From Micromonospora yangpuensis (GTDB lineage: Bacteria; Actinomycetota; Actinomycetes; Mycobacteriales; Micromonosporaceae), in assembly GCF_900091615.1 (NCBI RefSeq), contig NZ_FMIA01000002.1, positions 4,154,001-4,218,000 on the forward strand: DNA of 64,000 nucleotides. The letters are read 5' to 3'. Made by a program: the position numbers and the translations under genes. The notes under the pieces are model-generated. The model saw only the letters and a program-made list of their open reading frames with translations. It had not been told where the DNA came from and searched no databases. Position 1 is the first letter of the stretch. Every line of letters begins with the position of its first letter. Below are positions 28,479-36,934 of this stretch, in pieces.

Positions 28479-29506
28479 GGCAGGTCTCCTTTCGTTCGGG
28501 CAGCGACAGCCAACTCGGGCCAGGTGAACGCCGCCGCTCCCCACGTCGTCCCGCCACCGAAAGCGCTGACGAGCACCCGGTCACCCCGGCGCAGGACGCC
28601 GGCTGCGGCCGCGTCGGCCAACGCGAGGGGAACCGACGCCGCGACAGTGTTACCTACGTTCGTGATGTTGGAATAGACCCTGTCCGGCGGAATCTCCAGT
28701 TCGGCACCGACCGTGGTCAGAATGCGGGCGTTGGCCTGGTGGGCGACCAGCCGGTCGACCTCGTTGGGTTGCCAGCCGGCCACCGCCATGGCCGCCCGGG
28801 CGGTCTCCGTCATCCGGAGTACTGCGTGCCGGTAGACCGCCTGACCGCGCATGGCGAACCAGCGGTCGGCCTCGTCGGCTTCCCTAGGATCGGGTCGGGC
28901 AGAGCCGCCCGCCGCCACGGTGATCAGGTCTGCCTGGTTTCCGTCGGCGCCGAGGTCGAAGCCGAGCAGCGCGCCGGGCTCCCCGGCCTCGCCCGCCCGC
29001 AGCACCATGGCGCCCGCTCCGTCGCCGAAGACGGTCGCGGTGGCCCGGTCGCCCGGGTTCAGGATCGTGGTGAAGGCGTCGGCGCCGATGACGAGCACCC
29101 GGCGGGCGGTGCCGGCCGCGATCATCCCGTCGGCTACGGAGAGTGCATAGACGAACCCGGAGCATACGGCGGAGAGGTCGAAGGCCGGGATCGTGTCCAG
29201 TCCCAACCGGGCGGCGACGAGCGGGGCGGTCGCCGGGCACGGCCGATCCGGGGTCGTGGTGGCCAGGATCACCAGGTCCACCGCCGGTCCGCCCAGGTCA
29301 ACGGCGGATTCGAGCGCGGCCTGCGCTGCGGCGACCGCGAGGTCCGAGGTCGACTGCCCGGGGGCCACCCGGTGCCGCGTCGAGATGCCGGTACGGCTGA
29401 CGATCCACTCCTGCGTGGTGTCGAAGCGGCGGCACAGGTCGGCATTGGTGATCACCTGGTCGGGTGTGTACCCACCGATGCCCGCGATGACAGAGGATCT
29501 ACGCAC
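28475..29506 (-). CDS. 3-oxoacyl-ACP synthase III (KSIII/FabH-like)
   Basis: A 343-residue ketosynthase III. The catalytic triad is visible: C115 in DLSAVCSGFVYAL, His in RLVAHQANARIL and Asn in NITNVGNTVAAS; the glycine-rich FGDGAGAMVL and C-terminal SAFGGGTTWGAA are normal. KSIII enzymes condense an acyl-CoA starter with malonyl-ACP, or form ester/amide bonds in natural-product pathways. It heads the operon with the ACP. Canonical sco-type clusters use an acyl-ACP ligase instead, so its presence is a variation. The start is GTG 29506; upstream ribosome sequence is weak. Confidence 0.9.
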   Translation of the reverse strand: MRRSSVIAGIGGYTPDQVITNADLCRRFDTTQEWIVSRTGISTRHRVAPGQSTSDLAVAAAQAALESAVDLGGPAVDLVILATTTPDRPCPATAPLVAARLGLDTIPAFDLSAVCSGFVYALSVADGMIAAGTARRVLVIGADAFTTILNPGDRATATVFGDGAGAMVLRAGEAGEPGALLGFDLGADGNQADLITVAAGGSARPDPREADEADRWFAMRGQAVYRHAVLRMTETARAAMAVAGWQPNEVDRLVAHQANARILTTVGAELEIPPDRVYSNITNVGNTVAASVPLALADAAAAGVLRRGDRVLVSAFGGGTTWGAAAFTWPELAVAARTKGDLP

Positions 29507-29536
29507 GGTCCAATGGTCGGCCTCTGAGCAGGGTGA

Positions 29537-29556
29537 GTTCCCACCTGTGGTGGAAC
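29537..29556 (-). promoter_or_regulatory. Imperfect inverted repeat before the isonitrile-type operon
   Basis: GTTCCCACCTGTGGTGGAAC, about 31 bp before the KSIII start, is an inverted repeat (TTCC/GGAA and ACC/GGT around TGT with one bulged C). It lies in the roughly 260-bp divergent control region shared with the ABC importer. It may be an operator; no matching copy is seen elsewhere in the window. Confidence 0.3.
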
Positions 29557-29764
29557 TTTCAACGACTCCTCACCGACTTCCCGATCATGAGGTTGTCTCA
29601 CCGTCACCCGTGCGCCGGGTGTCATCCCGGCTCTGGACGCTGTACGTCCGGCGGCTCGACCCCAGGACAGCCTCGCCTCACACTCCGTGACGACGTCGGG
29701 TGTGTTCCGGCACGGAGCCCCCGGCACCGTCCGGACGAACCGGTGGGGGCACCGGGGGTGATCG

Positions 29765-30772
29765 ATGTCCTACCCGGATAGCCGCCCGCGACCGCCGTAC
29801 CCGTTGGTCCTCGTCGGCGCGGTGGGGTCGCTGCTGGCCGCGCTCGGGGTGGTGATCGGCCTAGATGGGGTGTCGGCGGGTGCGGCCGTTGCCGCCTTCG
29901 CCGGTCTGTTCACGGGCGAGCAGGCGCCGCACGGGGCGGTGGCAGCCACGGGTGGGGGCGTGGTCAGGGTCGTCACGGCGGCGGTGGCCGGTGCCGGGCT
30001 CGGGCTGGCGGGGATGTGTCTCCGCTCGCTGTTGCGTGATGCCCTCGCCGACGCGCAGGTGGTGGGGGTGTCCGCCGGGGCGGCCGTCGGGGCGGTGCTG
30101 GCCCTGGCCATGGGCGCGACGAGTGCCGTCGTGGTCTCCGGCTCGGCGTTCACCGGGGCGCTGGTGAGCCTGCTCGTCGTCCTGGCCCTCGCTCACGCCC
30201 GGCCGGCGACCGGGGTGCTGTTGGCCGGGCTGGGGGTCACGTACGCGGGGTTGGCCCTGGTGGCCGTCGCGCATCCGGCCGTGGCGCCGTCGCGTTCGCC
30301 GGGTCTGGTGTTCTGGCTGTGGGGTTCGGGGGCCGGCGGACCGTGGGGAGCCCCGGTGGTGCCTCTGTCGGCGGTCGTGCTGTGCGCGGTGGTGCTGACG
30401 ACCCAGACGCGGGCGATGAACGCGGTGGCCTCGGAGCCCGGCAGCGGGGCGTTTCGGGTCTCGGCGACCCGGGTGCGTGTGCTGCTCCTGGTGGCGGCGG
30501 CGGTGCTCACCGCCGCCGCGGTCAGCAGCGTCGGTGGGGTCGGTTTCGTCGGCCTGCTGGCGGCACACGCCGCCGGGTGGCTGGTCGGGGCGGACCACGG
30601 CAGGACGATCCCGGTCGCGCTGCTGGTGGGCGCGGTGGTGCTGGTGGTGGCCGACCAGGTGAGCCGGTGGGTGGGTCCCGTGGCGGATGTGCCGGTGGGG
30701 GCCGTGACCGCGCTGCTGGGGGCACCCCTGTTCTGCGCGGTGCTGCGGCGCCGGACCCGGGGGGCGCGGTGA
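29765..30772 (+). CDS. FecCD-family metal-chelate ABC permease
   Basis: A 335-residue permease with about nine to ten hydrophobic segments and the FecCD/BtuC hallmarks: RSLLRDALADAQVVGVSAGAAVGA, LAGLGVTYAG, and FVGLLAAHAAGWLVGADHGRTIPVALLVGA. This family imports ferric siderophores, heme, cobalamin or other metal chelates. It starts at ATG 29765 after GGGGGTGA and is coupled to the ATPase gene by GTGA. Divergent placement from the isonitrile-type operon suggests import of that product's metal complex, but no substrate-binding lipoprotein gene is nearby. Confidence 0.9.
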   Translation: MSYPDSRPRPPYPLVLVGAVGSLLAALGVVIGLDGVSAGAAVAAFAGLFTGEQAPHGAVAATGGGVVRVVTAAVAGAGLGLAGMCLRSLLRDALADAQVVGVSAGAAVGAVLALAMGATSAVVVSGSAFTGALVSLLVVLALAHARPATGVLLAGLGVTYAGLALVAVAHPAVAPSRSPGLVFWLWGSGAGGPWGAPVVPLSAVVLCAVVLTTQTRAMNAVASEPGSGAFRVSATRVRVLLLVAAAVLTAAAVSSVGGVGFVGLLAAHAAGWLVGADHGRTIPVALLVGAVVLVVADQVSRWVGPVADVPVGAVTALLGAPLFCAVLRRRTRGAR

Positions 30773-31533
30773 GGGTGGAGGTCCGGTCGGTGACCGTCAC
30801 GGTCGACGGGGCCCGGCTGGTCGGCGACGCGGGTTTCGTCGCGGAACCGGGGACGGTGACGGGCCTGGTCGGTCCGAACGGCTCCGGCAAGAGCACCCTG
30901 TTGCGCTGTGTCTCGCGCGCGGTGCGGCCGACCTCGGGAAGCGTGTTCGTGGGGGCCGAGGACGTGTGGCGCGTGGGCGCGCGGACGGTGGAACGTCGGG
31001 TCGCGGTGGCCGCACAGCACGCCGGTGAGTGCGACGGGTTGTCCGCGGCGGAGTGCGTCGAGATGGGCCGGTACCCGTACCGGGGCTTCCTGACCCGGGG
31101 GGTGGCGGACCCGGGCATCGTCCGCTCGGCTCTGTCGGCGGTAGGCATGCTCTGGGCGGCGGACCGGCTCGTCGGCGGGTTGTCCGGGGGTGAACGTCAG
31201 CGGGTGGTGCTGGCCCGGGCCCTGGCCCAACGGGCGCCGGTGCTGCTGCTCGACGAGCCGGGCAGTCATCTGGACGTGCGCGCCCGGCTGGAGTTGTTCG
31301 ACCTGCTCCGCTCGGCGGGGGTGACCACCGTGCTCGCGGTGGGTGACCTGGACGAGGCGGTCGCGCACTGCGACCGGGTGGTCCTGCTTCACCAGGGTGC
31401 GGTGATCGCCTCGGGGTCTCCCGGGGAGGTGCTCACCGCCGACCGGGTGGACGAGGTGTTCGGGGTGCGTAGCGCGATCGTCCCGCATCCGTTGACCGGC
31501 CGCCCGCACCTGGTCACGGCGGCCCGGCAGTGA
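30769..31533 (+). CDS. FepC/BtuD-type ABC ATPase
   Basis: A 254-residue ATPase with Walker A GLVGPNGSGKST, signature LSGGERQRVVLARALAQ, Walker B VLLLDEPGSHLD (Gly/Ser in place of the common Thr/Asn), and a D-loop/H-region in which the usual switch His reads as Asp in VLAVGDLDEAVAHCD. The GTG start overlaps the permease stop. It would power the FecCD permease. The missing switch His is worth noting, though several FepC-type ATPases use HDLN at this place and only the first His is changed here. Confidence 0.9.
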   Translation: MRVEVRSVTVTVDGARLVGDAGFVAEPGTVTGLVGPNGSGKSTLLRCVSRAVRPTSGSVFVGAEDVWRVGARTVERRVAVAAQHAGECDGLSAAECVEMGRYPYRGFLTRGVADPGIVRSALSAVGMLWAADRLVGGLSGGERQRVVLARALAQRAPVLLLDEPGSHLDVRARLELFDLLRSAGVTTVLAVGDLDEAVAHCDRVVLLHQGAVIASGSPGEVLTADRVDEVFGVRSAIVPHPLTGRPHLVTAARQ

Positions 31534-31646
31534 AGGCGTCTGCTCCGGCCGGGCTGTGGCGGCGGGTGGCGGCGGTGCGTCCCGGTCACGGCGGGCACCG
31601 GTCGGATGCAGCCGTTCGGCGTCGAGCACACTCGATGCCCTTATTT

Positions 31647-31676
31647 CTACATCATGTAGTGTTCGGTACGCCGAAC
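31647..31676 (+). promoter_or_regulatory. CTACA-N3-TGTAG operator plus a second palindrome, before the glycan operon
   Basis: CTACATCATGTAG (31647-31659) is a palindrome in an unusually AT-rich patch (CTTATTTCTACATCATGTAG), followed directly by a second perfect repeat GTTCGG-TACG-CCGAAC (31661-31676). The first element recurs at 42200-42212, including the following N-GTTC. TACA/TGTA halves are typical of BlaI/MecI/CopY repressors, one of which is encoded at 48518; those usually have two rather than three central bases. Confidence 0.6.
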
Positions 31677-31807
31677 GGGAACGTGGGGAGGCGATCGGCC
31701 GTGGTGTCTTGCGTGGTGGTCGAGAGTGAGACGGACGGATCCGTCGCCGTGAGCGGGCCGAGCCCGTGCGCGACGGTCCAAGAGACCCGCGTCGGCCAGG
31801 TGCGGAC

Positions 31808-32596
31808 ATGACCCCGGCGACACCCGGCACCCCCCGGGTCTCCGTGATCGTTCCCTCCCTCGACGAGGCCGACAACCTGGAGGAGGTCATCCCCGGGGTG
31901 CCCCCCGAGTACGAGCTCGTCGTGGTCGAGGGCGTCCGGTACCGGCGCACCAGCGAGCTGCTCCACCGCATCCGGCCGGACGCGACCGTCGTCGAACAGA
32001 ACCGCTACGGCAAGGGCAACGCCCTGGCCTGCGGCTTCGCCGCCGCCACCGGCGACATCATCGTCATGTTCGACGCCGACGGCTCCGCCGACAGCGCCGA
32101 GATCCCCGCCTTCGTCGACGCGATCGTCCGGGGTGCGGACTTCGCCAAGGGCACCCGCTCCCGGGGCGGCGGCAGTGACGACATCACCGTCCTGCGTTCC
32201 CTGGGCAACTGGGGGCTGACCAGACTCACCAACCTGCTGTTCGGCACCCGCTACTCCGACCTGTGCTACGGCTTCAACGCCTTCCGCCGCGAGGTCCTGC
32301 CGGTGCTCGACCTCCCGTCACCCGGGTCGAGCCGTGGTCCGATGCGGTGGGGCGAGGGCTTCGAGGTCGAGACCCTGATCAACTGCCGGGTCGCGCGGGC
32401 GGGGATCGTCGTGGCCGAGATTCCCAGCCACGAGCGCCGCCGGGTCCACGGGGTCAGCAACCTCAACGCGTGGCGCGACGGCAAACGCGTCCTGCGTACC
32501 CTCCTACGGGAACGGCGACGGCCGCCCACCGGCCTTCCGCTCCGCACCCCCCAGCCGGAGCCCGAACCAGCCCTTCAGGAGCGACCCACCGGATGA
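31808..32596 (+). CDS. Glycosyltransferase family 2
   Basis: A 262-residue GT-A enzyme of the dolichyl-phosphate-mannose-synthase-like group: VSVIVPSLDEADNLEEVI, ELVVVEG, the nucleotide-sugar Asp motif IIVMFDADGSAD (DxD), and GTRYSDLCYGFNAFRREVL. A Pro-rich tail of about 25 residues ends the protein; no membrane helix is obvious. It would transfer a sugar from a nucleotide or to a lipid carrier in the cytoplasm. It is the first gene of a tightly overlapped operon reaching 39840, downstream of the operator at 31647. Confidence 0.88.
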   Translation: MTPATPGTPRVSVIVPSLDEADNLEEVIPGVPPEYELVVVEGVRYRRTSELLHRIRPDATVVEQNRYGKGNALACGFAAATGDIIVMFDADGSADSAEIPAFVDAIVRGADFAKGTRSRGGGSDDITVLRSLGNWGLTRLTNLLFGTRYSDLCYGFNAFRREVLPVLDLPSPGSSRGPMRWGEGFEVETLINCRVARAGIVVAEIPSHERRRVHGVSNLNAWRDGKRVLRTLLRERRRPPTGLPLRTPQPEPEPALQERPTG

Positions 32597-34575
32597 ACGT
32601 CCGCAATCCCGTCTCCCTCGGCGTCGTCGTCTGCACCTACACCCAGCGCAGGGAGACAGGGCTACGCCGGCTCGTCGACGCGGTCCGCGCCGAACTCGGC
32701 CCGGCCGACCGGCTGCACATCGTGGTCGACCACAACCCCACACTCGCCGCCCGGCTGAGCACGTGGGGCCGACCGGCACCCGGGGCCGTCACCGTCCTGG
32801 GCAACACCCACGCCCCCGGACTCTCCGGGGCCCGCAACACCGGCGTCGAGGCGGGCACCGAGGAGGTCCTGGTCTTCTTCGACGACGACGCCGTCCCCCG
32901 GCCGGGCTGGGCCACGGCCGTCCGGGAACGCTTCTCCCAGCCCGACACCGACATGGTGGGCGGGGCCGTGGACGCCGACTGGGCCGACCGCACCACGACG
33001 CCCCCGTGGTTCCCCCCCGAGTACGGCTGGGTCGTCGGATGCGACTACCCCGGTCTGCCCGACGACGGCGCCCGGATCCGCAACCCCATCGGGGCCTGCA
33101 TGGCCGTCCGACGCCGAGTGTTCGACCAGGTCGGGCTCTTCACCGAGGGGATCGGCCGCCGCGGCGAGCACCCGGTCGGCTGCGAGGAGACCGAACTCGC
33201 CATCCGGTTCGCCGCCGCACGGCCAGAGGCCCGGATCGTGCGGGACACCCGACTGCGGGTGGACCACCTCGTGCCACCAGCACGGCAACGTCCGACGTAC
33301 CTGGTGCGACGCTGCTTCCACGAGGGGCGGTCCAAGGCCCAACTGGTCCGGCTGGTCGGTCGCTCCGCCCTCTCGGCGGAGCGCGCCCACGTGGCCGGCA
33401 GCCTCACCCGGGGTTGGCGCCGCGACGCCCTCCGGTTCCTGCGCGGCGAGCGCGCAGCCGGCGCCCGGTTGGGCCTCAGCATGGCGGGCCTGGCCTGCGC
33501 CGGGCTGGGCTACCTGACGGGCTTCACCCCTCGCCGGGGCGGATCGGCACCCCAGGTTCGCCCCGAAACTGGCGGCACCCCCGGCGGGCTACCCGCCGTC
33601 AGCATCGTGCTGTGCACCCTGGGCACCAGCCCGCACCTGCGCGACAGCGTCGAGGCCCTGACCGCCCAGGATCTTCCCGACATCGAGATCCTGGTCGTCG
33701 ACAACGATCCCCGCTCCGGTGCGACCCGCCGGGTGCTCGCCGGGCTGCACGACGAGCGGCTCCGTATCGTCGAAGAACCCCGGCGTGGCCTGTCGCAGGC
33801 ACGCAACCGGGGCGTGCGGGCCGCCCGCGCGCAGGTGGTCGCCTTCACCGACGACGACGCCATCGCCGCCCCCACCTGGGCACGGGTCCTGACCGGCGGC
33901 TTCGCACCGCCGGACGACGACGTCGTCTGTGTCACCGGCCGGGTGCTGGCCGCCGCGACCGACACCGACCCGCAACGCTGGTTCGAAGCCGGCGCGGGCT
34001 TCGACAAGGGGGCACAGCCCCTGGTGTGGCGGCCCGGACACGAACCGGACCCGGGCGCGGACGCCGGCCCGCGCGGCCCGCTCTACCCCTACGCGGCCGG
34101 CGAGTTCGGATCGGGGAACAACATGGCGTTCCTGCGGTCGTTCCTGCTGCGCACCGGCGGGTTCGCCGCCACCCTCGGAGCGGGGGCACCGACCCGGGGC
34201 GGCGAGGACCTGGACATGTTCCGGCGGGTCGTGCTCGCCGGGCACGGCCTGCGGTACGAACCGACGGCCGTCGTCCATCACCACCACCGGCCCACCCTCA
34301 CCGCGCTGCGCACCCAGATGTACGGGTACGGCACCGGGATGGCCGCGAGCGTCACCCGGTACGCGCTGTCCAGCCCGGCCGCGTTCACGCGGATCGTCCG
34401 CCGGCTGCCCACGGCCGCAGCGATGCTGCTCAGCCCGACCTCCAGGAAGAACAGCCGCAAGGACCCCGGCTACCCCCGGGCGCTCGACCGCGCCGAACGC
34501 CTGGGTTACCTCACCGGCCCGGTGCTGTTCGTCGCCGCGGCGGCACGCGACGCCCTGGTGGGAGGGGGTCGGTGA
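32593..34575 (+). CDS. Tandem-domain (double GT2) glycosyltransferase
   Basis: A 660-residue protein with two GT2 domains in one chain. Domain 1 (about 1-300): SLGVVVCTYTQRR, LVFFDDDAVPRPGW, and GACMAVRRRVFDQVGLF with CEETELAIRF. Domain 2 (about 335-640): VSIVLCTLGTSPHLRDSVEAL, EILVVDNDPRS, VVAFTDDDAIAAPTWAR, and GSGNNMAFLRSFLL with GGEDLDMFRRVV. Both carry DDD-type metal motifs, so both could be active, perhaps adding two successive sugars. The ATG overlaps the preceding stop. A hydrophobic stretch near 295-315 separates the halves. Confidence 0.88.
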   Translation: MNVRNPVSLGVVVCTYTQRRETGLRRLVDAVRAELGPADRLHIVVDHNPTLAARLSTWGRPAPGAVTVLGNTHAPGLSGARNTGVEAGTEEVLVFFDDDAVPRPGWATAVRERFSQPDTDMVGGAVDADWADRTTTPPWFPPEYGWVVGCDYPGLPDDGARIRNPIGACMAVRRRVFDQVGLFTEGIGRRGEHPVGCEETELAIRFAAARPEARIVRDTRLRVDHLVPPARQRPTYLVRRCFHEGRSKAQLVRLVGRSALSAERAHVAGSLTRGWRRDALRFLRGERAAGARLGLSMAGLACAGLGYLTGFTPRRGGSAPQVRPETGGTPGGLPAVSIVLCTLGTSPHLRDSVEALTAQDLPDIEILVVDNDPRSGATRRVLAGLHDERLRIVEEPRRGLSQARNRGVRAARAQVVAFTDDDAIAAPTWARVLTGGFAPPDDDVVCVTGRVLAAATDTDPQRWFEAGAGFDKGAQPLVWRPGHEPDPGADAGPRGPLYPYAAGEFGSGNNMAFLRSFLLRTGGFAATLGAGAPTRGGEDLDMFRRVVLAGHGLRYEPTAVVHHHHRPTLTALRTQMYGYGTGMAASVTRYALSSPAAFTRIVRRLPTAAAMLLSPTSRKNSRKDPGYPRALDRAERLGYLTGPVLFVAAAARDALVGGGR

Positions 34576-36719
34576 CCACGCAGACCCTGCACCCGACGCC
34601 CACCACCATCGTCGACGAGACCCCGGACGGACGGGTCGAGCGCGGGGCGCTCGTGGCGACGGCGGCGCTGGCCCTGATCGTGCCGATCCTGGTCTGGTGG
34701 CGGATCCCGCTGCCCGGCCGGGAGGTCCTCGCGGTGCTGTTCGCGCTGACCAGCCCGGGTGTTCCCGTGGCGATCCTGCTGTTCGGCAGGAGTCGACCGA
34801 TGTGGGTGGCGGCCGCGCCCGCGCTGTCGGTCGCCGCGATCGTACTGCTCACCCTCACCCAGACCCTGACCGTCACCTGGAGTCCATCGGTCGCGGCCTC
34901 GCTGCTGGCGGTGGCGACCGCCGCGACGACGGTGCCCGCCTGGGGCGCCTGCCCGACCCGGCCACGACCGTCGCGTACTCCCGTCGACCGGGCGGCGGTG
35001 GTGTTCGCGCTCCTGCGATGCTCGGCCCTGGCCGGCGCCACCGTGATGTGGATCTGGGCGGTGCGGGTCGTCGACCTCGACGCGGCGGGCGCCCTCGGCC
35101 TGATCCAGGCCCTGCCCTGGCAGTACGTCGTCGCCGTCCTGGTGGTCCTGGCCGTAGCCGCCGGCGCCCTGCACCGCGGAGGGACGGCCACGCTGGCCGT
35201 CTGCGCGGTCCTCACGATCACCATGACCACCACCTTCGTCTCCTTCGCCGACGGCGGAGCCGTCGTGGGCACCGGGTACGTCCACGTGGGGTTCGCCGAC
35301 GCCATCGCCCGCTCGGGGGTGCTACTCACCGCGACGGACGCCCGGTTCAGCTGGCCGGGCTTCTTCACGGCGGCCGCCGCGCTCACCGGCTGGGCCGGGC
35401 TCGACGACGCCGCCCCGCTACTGCTGGCCTACCCCGCCGTGCTCGGCAGCCTCTACATCGCCCCGGTGTACGTCATCGGGCTGGCCGTCACCCGCGACCG
35501 CAGGCTGGCCTGGACCGGTGTGCTGCTCTTCGCCTGCGGCAACTGGGTCCAGCAGGACTACTTCTCCCCGCAGTCGGTGGCGCTGCTGTTCTTCCTGGTC
35601 GTCCTCGCCGTGCTCTTCTGGCAGACCTCCCACGCCCCGGTGCCCCGGGTGACCGGCGGTCCCCTGGCCCGGATGTGGGCGACGGTACGACGGACCCCCG
35701 GCCGACCCGTGGGGATGTCCGCGGGCAGGGTGGTGGCCATCGAGGTCACGCTGCTGGTGCTCACGACCGCCCTGGTGGTCACCCACCAACTCACCCCGGT
35801 CGCGCTGATCGTCGCACTGGCGCTGTTGGCGCTGACCGGCACGATCCGCTCGCGCACCCTGTGGTTCGCCGTCGGTGTGCTCTTCGCCGCCTGGTTCGCC
35901 TTCGGTGCCACCGACTGGTGGACGGGGCACCTGTCGGTCCTGATCAACGGGTTCGGGCAGGTCGAACAGGCGGTGAGCAGCGGAGTGACCGAGCGGGTCC
36001 GCGGTGACGGCTCCTACCAGGCCATGCAGCGGCTGAGAATCGGCTGGTCCGCGCTGTTCACGCTGGCCGGATTCGTCGGCTGGCTGGCCAGCAGACGGCT
36101 GTTCCCGATGTCCGCCACCGCCGCCGTCGTCGCCGCGCCCGGGGTCCTCGTCGTCGCCCAGCCCTACGGCGGTGAGGTGGTGCTACGGGTGTTCCTCTAC
36201 GCGCTGCCCCTGCTCGCCGTACTCGCCGCGGTCGCCCTCGGCGTACTGGTGCGGTCGAGGCGGTGGTGGGCCACCGCCGGGCTCGCCGTCGGACTCGGAC
36301 TGGCGGGCCTGGGCCTGACCGCCGTACGCGGCGCGAACACCGCCTTCGAACGCAATCCCGCCGACGTGGTGGCGACCGCCTCCCGGGTCCTGGACTCGGC
36401 GCCGACCGGCAGCACCATCTGGCCGCTGTTCACCGACGGGACGCTGCGCGCGACACGGGTCGGTGAGGTCTGGCCGGTGGACATCACCGCCGGGGAGGGC
36501 ACGGCATTCCAGCGGCTGCTACGTGCCGAACCGGACTACGTGGTCCTCACCCAGCCCCGGCAACGCTACGAGCACATCGTCAACGGGGCGCTGCCCACCT
36601 GGTTCGACACGGTCGCCAGGCAACTGGTCACCACCGGGCGCTACCGCGTGATCGAACGGTCCGACCACGTGACCGTGCTCGCGCGCACCGACCCGCCCAC
36701 CGAGCGGAGGCCCCGATGA
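34572..36719 (+). CDS. Large polytopic membrane protein (GT-C/ligase-like)
   Basis: A 715-residue protein with roughly 14-16 hydrophobic segments, for example LVATAALALIVPILVWW, VVAVLVVLAVAAGAL and AIEVTLLVLTTALVVTHQL. It has an acidic extracytoplasmic region around FADGGAVVGTGYVHVGFADAIA and a soluble C-terminal domain of about 130 residues (FERNPADVVATASRVLDS onward). This layout resembles lipid-linked-sugar glycosyltransferases or O-antigen ligase/polymerase proteins, but no signature fixes which. The GTG overlaps the preceding stop. It probably assembles or polymerises the polysaccharide made by the adjacent GT2 enzymes. Confidence 0.75.
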   Translation: MTTQTLHPTPTTIVDETPDGRVERGALVATAALALIVPILVWWRIPLPGREVLAVLFALTSPGVPVAILLFGRSRPMWVAAAPALSVAAIVLLTLTQTLTVTWSPSVAASLLAVATAATTVPAWGACPTRPRPSRTPVDRAAVVFALLRCSALAGATVMWIWAVRVVDLDAAGALGLIQALPWQYVVAVLVVLAVAAGALHRGGTATLAVCAVLTITMTTTFVSFADGGAVVGTGYVHVGFADAIARSGVLLTATDARFSWPGFFTAAAALTGWAGLDDAAPLLLAYPAVLGSLYIAPVYVIGLAVTRDRRLAWTGVLLFACGNWVQQDYFSPQSVALLFFLVVLAVLFWQTSHAPVPRVTGGPLARMWATVRRTPGRPVGMSAGRVVAIEVTLLVLTTALVVTHQLTPVALIVALALLALTGTIRSRTLWFAVGVLFAAWFAFGATDWWTGHLSVLINGFGQVEQAVSSGVTERVRGDGSYQAMQRLRIGWSALFTLAGFVGWLASRRLFPMSATAAVVAAPGVLVVAQPYGGEVVLRVFLYALPLLAVLAAVALGVLVRSRRWWATAGLAVGLGLAGLGLTAVRGANTAFERNPADVVATASRVLDSAPTGSTIWPLFTDGTLRATRVGEVWPVDITAGEGTAFQRLLRAEPDYVVLTQPRQRYEHIVNGALPTWFDTVARQLVTTGRYRVIERSDHVTVLARTDPPTERRPR

Positions 36720-36934
36720 GCCCACTACAGATGGTGATCGGCCCGGTGGCCGGTGCAGCCGTCGCCACGGCGCTCGCCGTGTACGCCGGGTCGGTCCTGC
36801 TCCGGGAACGGCGCGGCGCCCCGGCCCGGACGACCGACCTGGCGACCTCACGCCCGTACCTGACGGCGCTGTTCGTCGTCGTCGGGTTGGCCGGGCTGGT
36901 CCTGCTCACGCTGCGACTGGGGGTGATGTCGTGA
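36716..36934 (+). CDS. Small two-helix membrane protein
   Basis: A 72-residue protein with two membrane helices (QMVIGPVAGAAVATALAVYAG and LTALFVVVGLAGLVLLTLRLG) joined by a basic loop. It overlaps its neighbours by 4 bp on both sides, so it is part of the glycan operon. Unknown function; probably an accessory subunit of the neighbouring membrane enzyme. Confidence 0.7.
   Translation: MSPLQMVIGPVAGAAVATALAVYAGSVLLRERRGAPARTTDLATSRPYLTALFVVVGLAGLVLLTLRLGVMS

Noticed and set aside
31530..31811. 93-codon frame after the ABC ATPase
   Set aside because: It crosses the AT-rich promoter and operator at 31647 and has no homology or conserved features.
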